Assembly (NCBI GenBank): GCA_023453025.1
Contig: JAEXUD010000043.1
Coordinates: forward strand, 1-34,321
Direction of reading: 5' to 3'
DNA: 34,321 nucleotides
Source: Bacillota bacterium
GTDB lineage: Bacteria > Bacillota > Clostridia > Tissierellales > Sedimentibacteraceae
Positions within the stretch are counted from its first letter, which is position 1. Each line of letters begins with the position of its first letter. Shown one piece after another: positions 22,755 through 30,977 of the stretch. The notes under the pieces are model-generated. The model searched no databases. It saw only the letters and a program-made list of their open reading frames with translations, and had not been told where the DNA came from. A program made the translations under genes and the position numbers.

Positions 22755-23987
22755 ATGAAGAAAATTTCAAGAAAGAAGCTTTTTTTTATTTTATTTATTG
22801 TTATTGCAGTGGTTTTGAGCATTAGTTTTTTAAACAGAGATAAAGGAGCTGCAGAGGTTTCTGTGAATGTAACAGAACTGGAGAAAAAAACAATTGAACA
22901 GATTATTTCAGTTAAAGCTCCATTAGATGGTATTGAAAAAGCTGATGTAGTTTCTCCGTTAAACTATGAAATTATCGATATTAAAGTTAAAGAAGGCGAC
23001 ATTGTAGAGAAAGATCAAATTTTAGCTGTACTTGACAGCGATGAACTAAATAAGCAGATAGAATCTGAAGAAAATCAAATAGAGCTATCGCAGTTAGAAC
23101 AGCAGGACAAAATCAAAGCAATGCAGATAGAGTATGACAAGGCGCTCCGTAATGTTAAGGAACTAGAAGAAAGCTATGAGCAAAATAAGGCATTATTAGA
23201 AAATGACATTATTACGCAAGAAGCATTTGATAAAATTGAAAACAGTCTTGAGGAAGCAAGAAAAGATTTGGAAAACTTCAATACTGCAGATGGGAAAATC
23301 ATTTTATCACCGGCTGAGTTAAAGCGTATTGAAATTCAAAAGCAAAACTTAGAAAAGAATAAGGAAGACTTAGATAAGGTATTTATCAAAAGTCCTATAG
23401 ACGGAACCGTAACAAGAGTGAATGTCAATTTGGGCAGATATGCCAAGGATAATGAAGAAGAAGCCATGTTTGTAATAGAAAATTTAAATAAACTTCAGAT
23501 GAAGGTATCCGTCAGTGAGTATGATATTGGAAAGGTAAAGATAGGACAAGAGGTTGAAATTTATTCTGATGTAATGGTGAATGAAGCTGCAATGGGAGTT
23601 GTTTCAAGAATATCACCAACTGCCGAACAAAAGGATAACAACACGATGGAAAGGGTAATACCTGTAGTTATCGATATAACACAAAGGCCTGAAAGTCTTA
23701 TATCAGGAGTTATTGCAACAGCTAAAATAAAGGTTGATACAGCTGAAGATACATTTGCGGTGCCGTCAGGCGCATTAATCATGGATGAAAAAAATCAAAA
23801 TAAGGTATTTATATTGAAGGATGACAATACAATAAGCTCCATAATAGTCGAAAGCGGTTTAGAAACAGATCTGGAAACACAAATTACAAGCAGTGAGCTA
23901 GCAGAAAATATGAAAATTATAGTTAATCCTGATTTAAGCTTTACAGACGGTATGACTGTTGCACCTAATGAAGAAGCAGAAGGTTAA
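22755..23987 (+). CDS. Efflux membrane-fusion/adaptor protein (HlyD/MacA-like)
   Basis: A 410-residue adaptor. An N-terminal anchor (residues 7-25, LFFILFIVIAVVLSISFL) is followed by a barrel-sandwich/lipoyl half (VVSPLNYEIIDIKVKEGDIVEKDQILAVLDS), a long coiled coil (about 92-215), the second half IKSPIDGTVTRVNVNLGRY and beta-barrel parts (LQMKVSVSEYDIGKVKIGQEVEI; VIDITQRPESLISGVIATAKI). It links the ABC exporter to the cell exterior. In Gram-positives such proteins work with MacB-like exporters for peptides or drugs. ATG follows AGGAGAGG; the ATPase gene begins four bases after its stop. Confidence 0.93.
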   Translation: MKKISRKKLFFILFIVIAVVLSISFLNRDKGAAEVSVNVTELEKKTIEQIISVKAPLDGIEKADVVSPLNYEIIDIKVKEGDIVEKDQILAVLDSDELNKQIESEENQIELSQLEQQDKIKAMQIEYDKALRNVKELEESYEQNKALLENDIITQEAFDKIENSLEEARKDLENFNTADGKIILSPAELKRIEIQKQNLEKNKEDLDKVFIKSPIDGTVTRVNVNLGRYAKDNEEEAMFVIENLNKLQMKVSVSEYDIGKVKIGQEVEIYSDVMVNEAAMGVVSRISPTAEQKDNNTMERVIPVVIDITQRPESLISGVIATAKIKVDTAEDTFAVPSGALIMDEKNQNKVFILKDDNTISSIIVESGLETDLETQITSSELAENMKIIVNPDLSFTDGMTVAPNEEAEG

Positions 23988-23991
23988 GATT

Positions 23992-24690
23992 ATGAGCAAT
24001 ATGATATCTATAAAGAACTTAAATAAAATATATAAAAATGGTACAGTTGAGGTTCATGCATTAAAAAATGTAAATTTAGAAATCAAGCATGGTGAATTTA
24101 TAGCAATTATGGGTCACTCCGGCTCAGGAAAGTCCACCTTGATGAATATACTTGGATGTCTTGACAGGCCTACATCAGGAGAATACCTGCTTGAGGGAAC
24201 AGATATCAAAAAGCTTAGCCAGGATGAACTGTCATTAATAAGAAATAAAAAAATAGGCTTTGTATTTCAGGCATTCAACCTTATACCAAGAACTAACATT
24301 TTAAGAAATGTTGAACTTCCTATGGTATATGCCAAAATAAAAACATCCCAAAGAAGGCAAAGGGCGATTGAATTGTTAGAAAAAGTAGGCCTTTCAGATA
24401 GGATTAATCATCTTCCTAATGAGTTGTCAGGCGGCCAAAAGCAAAGAGTTGCCATAGCCAGGTCCTTGGCTAACAATCCTCCCATAATTCTGGCAGATGA
24501 ACCAACCGGAAATCTGGATACTCAATCGACCGAAGAAATTATGGAAATCTTCAGAAATCTTAACAATGAGGGTAACAGCATAATACTGGTAACTCATGAG
24601 CCGGATTTGGCAGAATATGCAAACAGAATCATAATATTCAGAGATGGTTCAATAATCGAGGACAGGCAGAAGGAAGGTGCTTTAAAATAA
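23992..24690 (+). CDS. ABC transporter ATP-binding protein (MacB/LolD type)
   Basis: A 232-residue ATPase with all motifs: Walker A GHSGSGKST, Q-loop VFQAFNLIPRTN, signature LSGGQKQRVAIARSLA, Walker B PIILADEPTGNLD and the switch VTHEPDLAEYANR. I start at 23992 (MSNMISIKNL), which begins where the family does; longer in-frame ATGs lie inside the adaptor gene. It would energise efflux through the permease that follows. The last codons are GCT TTA AAA TAA, a possible -1 slippery site directly before the stop, with AAGGAAGG just upstream (see separate entry). Confidence 0.95.
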   Translation: MSNMISIKNLNKIYKNGTVEVHALKNVNLEIKHGEFIAIMGHSGSGKSTLMNILGCLDRPTSGEYLLEGTDIKKLSQDELSLIRNKKIGFVFQAFNLIPRTNILRNVELPMVYAKIKTSQRRQRAIELLEKVGLSDRINHLPNELSGGQKQRVAIARSLANNPPIILADEPTGNLDTQSTEEIMEIFRNLNNEGNSIILVTHEPDLAEYANRIIIFRDGSIIEDRQKEGALK

Positions 24691-24692
24691 TC
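24670..24692 (+). promoter_or_regulatory. Possible -1 frameshift site or non-AUG start at the ATPase/permease junction
   Basis: The zero-frame end of the ATPase is gcT TTA AAA TAA; T TTA AAA (24681-24687) has the X XXY YYZ form of a -1 slippery heptamer. Slipping back one base gives TTT AAA ATA ATC TGG, which is exactly the permease frame. A Shine-Dalgarno-like AAGGAAGG (24670-24677) precedes it. The permease homology begins at this junction, yet no ATG, GTG or TTG exists in its frame before TTG 24729. Either a fused ATPase-permease is made, or translation starts at ATA 24687 or ATC 24690, nine to twelve bases after that site. Confidence 0.45.
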
Positions 24693-25895
24693 TGGTTAGA
24701 AAATATTACTATAGCATTTCAATCTATTTTGTCAAATAAGATGCGTTCACTCTTAACAATGCTTGGAATTATTATTGGTATAAGCTCAGTTATAGCAATA
24801 GTATCTATTGGCGACAGCATGAAGGGAGTAATGGATGACATTTATAAGGATATAGGAAAAAACCGTGCTTCAATGTACCTTTATAATATGGAAGATATTC
24901 GGTCAACAGATTTTTTTTACTTGGATGATATAGAACTGCTAAAGGAAAGATTTGAAGATAAAATTACATACTTATGTCCATCGGAGTCTTTAAGAAGCGA
25001 TGTTACCATTAATAAGCGTACTGTGAAATTAAGTATGGTATGCATTGACGATGGATTTGACAAGGTGCAGCATGTAAAAATGCTTTATGGAAGGATGATT
25101 AACAAAAGTGATGTCGATAGAAAGAGCAAGGTCATAGTATTAGAACAAAATGCGGCAATGCAACTCTTCAATAAAAAAAACGTAACAGGACAGACTATTA
25201 AGGTGCAAATCGGTGATTATTTAGAAGATTTGTTGATTGTTGGAGTTTATAAAAATGAAGAGTCACCAGTTGTATCTCTTCTCGGAGGTCAGGATATGTA
25301 TGAAGACAGTTATATACCTTTTACAACAGCATTTCCTTCAAGCTATGGTTTTTATGGTCTGGATGTCTTTGTGGCTGAAGAATTTTCTGTAAGTTCAATA
25401 GGAAATGAAATAGTATCTTATGTGGCTAAACTAAAAAACAGGGGAATTGAAAATTACAGATTTTATACTGTTGAAGAAGACCAGGCAACATTAAACGGTA
25501 TAGTAGGCGGTATGTCCGTTGCTGTTGCTGCAATTGCAGCCATATCACTCCTGGTAGGCGGCATAGGTATAATGAACATCATGCTGGTTTCGGTAACAGA
25601 GAGAACAAGGGAAATCGGAATAAAGAAAGCGCTAGGTGCAAGAACTAAGGATGTATTGTTTCAATTTCTTATTGAATCAGCTACATTATCAGCTATCGGC
25701 GGTATAGTTGGAACAATGTCCGGAATAGGGCTGGTAATGATAGGAGGAAGCATCATTTCTATTTCAATTGTTGTAAATCCATTGTCAATTTTAGTAGCGG
25801 TAGCATTTTCCATGATTATCGGAGTGTTTTTTGGATATTATCCTGCTAAAAAGGCAGCAAAAGCGGATCCCATTGACGCCTTAAGATATGAATAA
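24687..25895 (+). CDS. ABC transporter permease (MacB/FtsX type), start codon unclear
   Basis: A MacB-type permease: N-terminal segment ending NKMRSLLTMLGIIIGISSVIAIVSIGDSMKG, a large extracytoplasmic domain (about 45-270), then three C-terminal membrane segments with VGGIGIMNIMLVSVTERTREIGIKKALGAR and the end YYPAKKAAKADPIDALRYE. The first conventional start is TTG 24729 (388 residues), which has no ribosome binding site. The frame upstream reads IIWLENITIAFQSI, which is the usual MacB/FtsX-type N terminus, so I extend it to the ATPase junction (about 402 residues). How translation reaches it is unresolved. It works with the ATPase and adaptor as a tripartite-like exporter. A bidirectional hairpin follows. 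Confidence 0.85.
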   Translation: MIWLENITIAFQSILSNKMRSLLTMLGIIIGISSVIAIVSIGDSMKGVMDDIYKDIGKNRASMYLYNMEDIRSTDFFYLDDIELLKERFEDKITYLCPSESLRSDVTINKRTVKLSMVCIDDGFDKVQHVKMLYGRMINKSDVDRKSKVIVLEQNAAMQLFNKKNVTGQTIKVQIGDYLEDLLIVGVYKNEESPVVSLLGGQDMYEDSYIPFTTAFPSSYGFYGLDVFVAEEFSVSSIGNEIVSYVAKLKNRGIENYRFYTVEEDQATLNGIVGGMSVAVAAIAAISLLVGGIGIMNIMLVSVTERTREIGIKKALGARTKDVLFQFLIESATLSAIGGIVGTMSGIGLVMIGGSIISISIVVNPLSILVAVAFSMIIGVFFGYYPAKKAAKADPIDALRYE

Positions 25896-25948
25896 AAAAA
25901 TAAGGACTGACCTGTTCGTGCATTTCAATTGTAGGAATATATAAGAAT

Positions 25949-25976
25949 AAAAGCACAGATAAAATTCTGCGCTTTT
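25949..25976. terminator. Bidirectional terminator between efflux operon and flavoprotein gene
   Basis: AAAAGCACAGA (25949-25959) pairs with TCTGCGCTTTT (25966-25976), one mismatch. It has a T run on the plus strand (TTTTATTTTATT) and a complementary A/T-rich tail on the other side, placed between convergent genes. Confidence 0.7.
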
Positions 25977-25982
25977 ATTTTA

Positions 25983-26615
25983 TTATCTTATAAAATTCAT
26001 ATATGATTTTTTTTCAGGTTCAGGCTTTTGAACTTTTCCCTCTCCAAATTCAATTAATTTCATAAGCCAAGCCATATTCTTTCCAAGTATTCTCATGATT
26101 TGAATGCCTTCTTCATCCTTAAGGGCATCTCCGGGTTTTGCACCATACACTACATTCCAATAATTTGATGTTGGAATTAACATTTCTGCATAGCTGATAT
26201 AATTGTTAAGCTGATTGAATGCAGGCAATCCGCCGGAACGTCTTACGGCGATAACTCCTGTACAGACCTTGTGCCTGTATAACCCATTGTTTGCACTTCC
26301 AACATAAATTGCTCTGTCAAGAAAGGCTTTCATGGTGGCACTAATATCAGAAAAATGTACAGGAGAGCCCAAAATTATACCATCTGCTTCCTTCATTTTT
26401 TGAATCCATTCATTTACTTCATCATCAATTGTGCACCTTTCATTTCTTGTTTTAAAGCATGAGCTGCAAGCTGTGCAGCCTTGAATTTTTTTGTTTCCCA
26501 CGTGAACTATTTCGACATCAATAGATTCTTTCCTTAACTGTTCTGCAACTATATTAATTGCTTCATATGTATTTCCTTCTTTTCTTGGACTTCCGTTAAA
26601 CGCAACTACCTTCAT
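25983..26615 (-). CDS. Flavodoxin-fold NAD(P)H reductase, iron-sulfur flavoprotein type
   Basis: A 210-residue protein of the NADPH-dependent FMN reductase/flavodoxin fold. FMN phosphate loop: FNGSPRKEGNTYEA (residues 6-18). A compact cysteine motif C47-x2-C50-x2-C53-x7-C61 follows; it fits the C-x2-C-x2-C-x4-7-C cluster motif of archaeal and clostridial Isf proteins. GSPVHFSDISATMKAFLDRA is the isoalloxazine-binding region. Isf proteins use FMN and a [4Fe-4S] cluster to reduce oxygen, peroxide or other acceptors in anaerobes. Cytoplasmic and monocistronic; promoter at 26645-26673. Confidence 0.87.
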   Translation of the reverse strand: MKVVAFNGSPRKEGNTYEAINIVAEQLRKESIDVEIVHVGNKKIQGCTACSSCFKTRNERCTIDDEVNEWIQKMKEADGIILGSPVHFSDISATMKAFLDRAIYVGSANNGLYRHKVCTGVIAVRRSGGLPAFNQLNNYISYAEMLIPTSNYWNVVYGAKPGDALKDEEGIQIMRILGKNMAWLMKLIEFGEGKVQKPEPEKKSYMNFIR

Positions 26616-26644
26616 ATTTACTATTCCTCCTGTATTATAACGGT

Positions 26645-26673
26645 ATTATACTAAAACATATAAGTCATTTCAA
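26645..26673 (-). promoter_or_regulatory. Promoter of the flavoprotein gene
   Basis: Minus strand: TTGAAA (26668-26673), 17-base spacer, TATAAT (26645-26650), about 30 bases before the ATG. Confidence 0.65.
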
Positions 26674-26749
26674 CATAAAACCAAAATAAACAATTACTAT
26701 TTCAGCAGCATGTGCTATAATATGACTATAAATAAGGGCGGAGAAAACT

Positions 26750-28198
26750 ATGAATCATAAAAATTATACGATTAAACAAATAAATTTAAAATATTTTTTA
26801 AGTGTTATAGCAATATGTTTTATTACAACCTTGATGTCAATAATTATGAATCAATCAGGAATAGGAAAGGAAAATACTCTAATGGTATTTATAGTGGGGG
26901 TTTTGACAGTCACTATAGTTACCAGGGGCTATTTTTACAGTGCGGCTGCCTCTATAATCAGCGCTTTTATATTTAATTACTTGTTCACGGAGCCTATCCA
27001 CAGTCTCCAGATAAGCAATACTCAAGATATTATTTTAATGATATTTTTTTTAATTGCATCTTTAATTTCAAGTACCATGACATCAAAGCTTCAATATCAG
27101 ACTGAGGTTTCAAGAAGAAATGAACGAACTGCAAAAATCCTCTATGAAATTACAAAAGGCTTTTTTAATGTAACAGGAAATGATAATATTGTTTTAAAGG
27201 GAATTAATTACATAAAGGATTATGTCGGGTATGATTGCTATGCGAAATTGAATAATGATGAAAAATTTTATAGTATTGAAGGAACACCTGATTATGAGAA
27301 TATAAAAAAGGAACGTATAATGCTGATACCCATCAAGGGTGTTGCTAAGCAAAGAGGTGAGGTATACATAGTCAATGTAAATTCTCCACCATCATATGAA
27401 AATGATATTATAATTAAAACAATAGTGCATCAAATGGCAATCGTATTAGACAGAGAATTTATATATGAAGAGAGGCAAAAAATTAAGATTGACATGGAGA
27501 GTGAAAGGCTAAAAAGCACTTTATTGAGAAGCATATCTCATGATATAAGGACACCTCTGACAAGCATAAAAGGTGCAAGTGAATTAATACTCGACAGTTA
27601 TGAAAAATTAAGTTCTGATAATATTAAAAAGCTTGCGTCTGATATATATGATGAATCGACCTGGCTGATGAAAACAGTACAAAACATACTTGATATGACT
27701 CGTATCAGTGAAGGGAAGCTAACAGTGAATAAGAGTTATGAATCTGTAGATGATATAGTGAATCAGACATTAACGCTTGTGCCGCACCTTCAATCCTCCG
27801 GCAGACTTCATGTTTCATTTCCGGATGATATCGTACTTGTACCGGTTGATGGGAGATTGTTTGTTCAGGTCCTGGTAAATTTATTAGATAACGCATATAA
27901 GCATTCAGGAGAAAATGCTCAGGTATTTCTAAATGTTTCAATAAGTGACAAAAATGCAGTATTTGAGGTGTCAGATGACGGAAACGGTATAGAGCCCTCT
28001 ATAATTAATGAAATATTTGAAGGCTTTGTCAGCTACCATAAAAACAATATTGTGGATGGCAGTCTGGGAGTTGGCCTTGGTCTTACAATTTGTAAGGAAA
28101 TAGTAAAAGCACATAAGGGAACAATAACAGCAAAGAATAAGATAACAGGCGGAGCGGCATTTAAGGTAGTACTTCCGTTGGAGGTAGAAAATGAATAA
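26750..28198 (+). CDS. KdpD-like sensor histidine kinase lacking the N-terminal KdpD and USP domains
   Basis: A 482-residue kinase. Residues 12-110 hold the four-helix DUF4118 domain typical of KdpD (FNYLFTEPIHSLQI lies in it), then a GAF-like region (about 125-235), the phosphorylated H264 in SISHDIRTPLTSIKGASELI, N box LVNLLDNAYKHS and G boxes DDGNGIEP / GVGLGLTICKEI. Classical KdpD has about 400 more residues in front (KdpD nucleotide-binding and USP domains); these are absent, and the frame begins with its own GGCGGAG site and ATG. It would sense K+ or turgor-related signals. Overlaps the regulator gene by 8 bases. A -10-like TATAAT is at 26716-26721. Confidence 0.9.
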   Translation: MNHKNYTIKQINLKYFLSVIAICFITTLMSIIMNQSGIGKENTLMVFIVGVLTVTIVTRGYFYSAAASIISAFIFNYLFTEPIHSLQISNTQDIILMIFFLIASLISSTMTSKLQYQTEVSRRNERTAKILYEITKGFFNVTGNDNIVLKGINYIKDYVGYDCYAKLNNDEKFYSIEGTPDYENIKKERIMLIPIKGVAKQRGEVYIVNVNSPPSYENDIIIKTIVHQMAIVLDREFIYEERQKIKIDMESERLKSTLLRSISHDIRTPLTSIKGASELILDSYEKLSSDNIKKLASDIYDESTWLMKTVQNILDMTRISEGKLTVNKSYESVDDIVNQTLTLVPHLQSSGRLHVSFPDDIVLVPVDGRLFVQVLVNLLDNAYKHSGENAQVFLNVSISDKNAVFEVSDDGNGIEPSIINEIFEGFVSYHKNNIVDGSLGVGLGLTICKEIVKAHKGTITAKNKITGGAAFKVVLPLEVENE

Positions 28199-28898
28199 GA
28201 AAATATTGATAATAGAAGATGACAATAAAATAGTTAATTTTATGTCTATGGCGTTAAAAGCTAAAGGATATACAATTGTATCAGCGAGAAACGGCAATAA
28301 TGGAATTTTATTGTTTTGCACTGAAAATCCGGATATAATTCTATTGGATTTAGGCTTGCCGGATATGGATGGAATTGAGATAATTAAACAAGTGAGAAAT
28401 GTTTCTGATATGCCCATTATAATTGTATCAGCAAGGGAGCAGGAAAGTGATAAAATCGATGCTTTAGACGCCGGCGCCAACGACTACTTAACAAAACCAT
28501 TTTCAATGGGCGAATTGCTTGCAAGGATAAGGGTTATGGAAAGGCTGATTGAAAGAGAAATATTTCCCACAACAGAAAGTGTTTATAAATTTGATTACTT
28601 AACAGTTGATGTTGAAAAACACAGAGTTTATGTTGACGATAATGAGGTTCATTTAACGCCTATTGAATTTAAACTATTGGTGCTTCTAATGACCAACAGA
28701 GGGAAAGTGATAACCCACAGCCATATATCCAAGGAAGTATGGGGGTATGGAGAAACAGGAGATTCAAAAAGCATCAGGGTTTTCATGGCTAGTTTAAGAA
28801 GAAAAATAGAAAAAGACAGTTCTAATCCTAAATTTATATTAACTGAAATAGGGGTTGGATATCGTTTTGCCGATGATTATAAAAACGACACAATTTGA
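28191..28898 (+). CDS. KdpE-like response regulator (OmpR family)
   Basis: A 235-residue regulator with a receiver domain (acidic E9/D10/D11, phospho-acceptor D53 in ILLDLGLPDMDG, conserved K in YLTKPFSMGELLARI) and a C-terminal winged-helix domain (LTPIEFKLLVLLMTNRGKVITHSHISKEVWGYGETGDSKSIRVFMASLRRKIE). The KSIRVFMASLRRKIE end is typical of KdpE. It is coupled to the kinase by overlap and convergent with the K+ transporter genes. No kdpFABC lies in the window, so the Trk/Ktr operon next door is a reasonable target. Confidence 0.92.
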   Translation: MNKKILIIEDDNKIVNFMSMALKAKGYTIVSARNGNNGILLFCTENPDIILLDLGLPDMDGIEIIKQVRNVSDMPIIIVSAREQESDKIDALDAGANDYLTKPFSMGELLARIRVMERLIEREIFPTTESVYKFDYLTVDVEKHRVYVDDNEVHLTPIEFKLLVLLMTNRGKVITHSHISKEVWGYGETGDSKSIRVFMASLRRKIEKDSSNPKFILTEIGVGYRFADDYKNDTI

Positions 28899-28910
28899 TT
28901 GCGATAATGA

Positions 28911-28971
28911 TACTTCCAAGGTAGACAGTCTAATTAATTAAAATTAGATAATCTACTTGGAGGTATTTTTA
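28911..28971. terminator. Long terminator hairpin between the KdpDE-like and K+ transporter genes
   Basis: TACTTCCAAGGTAGA (28911-28925) pairs with TCTACTTGGAGGTA (28952-28965), and inside it TCTAATT pairs with AATTAGA. A TTTTTAT tail follows on the plus strand; it may also help end the minus-strand operon, which stops at 28974. Confidence 0.75.
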
Positions 28972-28973
28972 TA

Positions 28974-29624
28974 TCAAATATTATTTGTAAATTTTAAAAC
29001 CTCATCTGTTTTTCCGATTATGATTATTTGGTCGTCTTCTTTGAAAATATAATCAGCCTTGGGCATAGTCATAATGCTGTTGCCATTTTTAATCAATAGT
29101 ATATTTATATGATATTTTTTCCTTACATTAATTTCTTCTATGCTGTAGCCGGCCCAACTCTGTATAATTGGAATTTCAAATATAGAATAATCATTAGTTA
29201 TTGAGAAGTAATCCAGGATATTGTTTGAGCTGCAGCGTATTGCTAATTTTTCAGCCATATCTTTATCTGGATATACAACTTCATCAGCACCATTTCTTAA
29301 TAGAAATTTAGCTTGAATGTCTCTGCTTGATTTTGAGATTACATACTTAGCTCCTAAATCTTTTAAAAGAGATGTTATTTCTAATGATGATTGGAAGGTA
29401 TCACCAATTGTAACAAAGCATATATCAAAATTGCCAACGCCCAATGCCTTTAAAACATCTTCCTTTGTGCAGTCACCGATTTGGGCATCTGTAACTAGAT
29501 TTGACATTTCATCTATTATAGCCGAATCCTTATCAACAATCATGACATCATTATTCAGTTCTGACATTTTAAGTGCTAAATGACGTCCAAATGCACCCAT
29601 TCCTATAATTAAAATTGATTTCAT
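28974..29624 (-). CDS. K+ uptake regulatory subunit (TrkA/KtrA type)
   Basis: A 216-residue RCK protein. Residues 1-125 are the TrkA_N Rossmann domain with the nucleotide loop IIGMGAFGRHLA (G8-x-G10-x2-G13) and the ribose-binding acid in MIVDKD; residues about 135-216 are the TrkA_C domain. It forms a cytoplasmic ring under the channel and gates it in response to ATP/ADP or NAD(H), and often c-di-AMP. One RCK unit per chain marks it as KtrA-like rather than the duplicated E. coli TrkA. It is the last gene of a three-gene operon, starting 8 bases after the transporter stop. Confidence 0.94.
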   Translation of the reverse strand: MKSILIIGMGAFGRHLALKMSELNNDVMIVDKDSAIIDEMSNLVTDAQIGDCTKEDVLKALGVGNFDICFVTIGDTFQSSLEITSLLKDLGAKYVISKSSRDIQAKFLLRNGADEVVYPDKDMAEKLAIRCSSNNILDYFSITNDYSIFEIPIIQSWAGYSIEEINVRKKYHINILLIKNGNSIMTMPKADYIFKEDDQIIIIGKTDEVLKFTNNI

Positions 29625-29632
29625 AATATCAC

Positions 29633-30976
29633 CTATCCTAATATAATTTTTTCATATGGCCTGCTTAGCAAAGGAGTTTCTTTTTTTTCTGCTAAAACCG
29701 CAGCTATAGACAATACACCTACTTTACCGCCATACATCAGTAAGACAATAATAATTTTTGAAAATATATTTAATGATGGTGTAATTCCTAATGATAAGCC
29801 TACTGTGCCTATAGCGGATATCACTTCAAACATTATTTCTTCCAATGTAAAATCCTGAGCTATGCTTATAAGCATAATGGCGACAAATGCTGTTGACAAG
29901 TATATAACTGTTATAGAACTGGCTTTTTTGAGTGTGTCTGTTTCAAGCCTGCGCTTGAATAAAGTTATATCTGAGCTTTGCTTTGCAGATGACATTGCAG
30001 CAATAAATAATGTAACAAATGTTGTAGTCTTGATTCCGCCGGCGGTTGAGCCCGGGCTTCCACCGATAATCATTAGAAGCATTGTAAGCAAGTATCCGCC
30101 CTCGGACATCCGGCTTAAATTTAATGTATTGAAACCGGCTGTTCTTGGTGTTATAGAATGAAACAGCGATGACAATATTTTTTCTTTTATATTCATATCA
30201 ATCATACTTTGATTGGCTTCAGTAATAAAGAATATGATTGAACCACCAAGTATTAATACAGATGTTGTAACAAGAACTATTTTAGTATGAAGCTGGTATT
30301 TTTTAAATACAAATTTATTTTGAAAAATATCATCCCAGACTATAAAACCTATTCCGCCTATGACTATCAGCAATATAACAGTTATATTAACTATCATATC
30401 ATCAGCATAGCTGGTAAGTGATGAAAATTGTCCGTATTTACCCATTAAATCAAACCCTGCATTGCAGAATGCTGAAATCGAATGAAATATACCGTTAAAA
30501 AGCCCCTCTTTAAAACCCATATCCGGATAAAATCTAATCGTTAATAATAATGCACCTATACTTTCAAATAAAAGGGTACGTATTAATATTTTTTTGACTA
30601 GGAAAACTATTCCGCCTATTTTTAAGGCATTAGCTGATTCCATTAATAATCTTCTTTCCTTCAGTCCGATCTTTCTTCTAAGAAAAATCGAAAATAAAGT
30701 AATTACAGTCATAAATCCAAGGCCGCCTATTTGAATAAGAATCAATATTACGATTTGTCCAAATAAAGACCAATGTGTATATGTGTCGTAAATAACAAGT
30801 CCGGTTACACAAAAAGCTGAGGCTGCTGTAAAAAGAGAATCAGTAAATGGTGTTGGTATACCATTTCTTGATGATACAGGCAGGCTGAGAATTAAAGCAC
30901 CCAAAATGATAATCAGTAAAGTTCCAAATACAATGATTTCTGTATAACTTAATTTAATTCGTTTAATCGTAAACAT
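29633..30976 (-). CDS. K+ transporter membrane subunit (TrkH/KtrB type)
   Basis: A 447-residue channel-like subunit with the four-fold M1-P-M2 repeat. Selectivity-filter glycines are seen in each P loop: FCVTGLVIYD, FCNAGFDLMG, TPRTAGFNTL and IGTVGLSLG. GGSPGSTAGGIKTTTF is the typical intramembrane segment. Its length (about 450) and the single-RCK partner point to KtrB. It would bring K+ in, possibly with Na+. ATG has AGGAGG upstream and starts one base after the TGA of the preceding membrane protein, so those two are coupled. Confidence 0.95.
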   Translation of the reverse strand: MFTIKRIKLSYTEIIVFGTLLIIILGALILSLPVSSRNGIPTPFTDSLFTAASAFCVTGLVIYDTYTHWSLFGQIVILILIQIGGLGFMTVITLFSIFLRRKIGLKERRLLMESANALKIGGIVFLVKKILIRTLLFESIGALLLTIRFYPDMGFKEGLFNGIFHSISAFCNAGFDLMGKYGQFSSLTSYADDMIVNITVILLIVIGGIGFIVWDDIFQNKFVFKKYQLHTKIVLVTTSVLILGGSIIFFITEANQSMIDMNIKEKILSSLFHSITPRTAGFNTLNLSRMSEGGYLLTMLLMIIGGSPGSTAGGIKTTTFVTLFIAAMSSAKQSSDITLFKRRLETDTLKKASSITVIYLSTAFVAIMLISIAQDFTLEEIMFEVISAIGTVGLSLGITPSLNIFSKIIIVLLMYGGKVGVLSIAAVLAEKKETPLLSRPYEKIILG

Positions 30977-30977
30977 T

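Noticed and set aside
27971..28480. 169-codon minus-strand frame opposite the KdpD/KdpE-like genes
   Set aside because: Shadow of two clear genes; hydrophobic low-complexity translation, no ribosome site.
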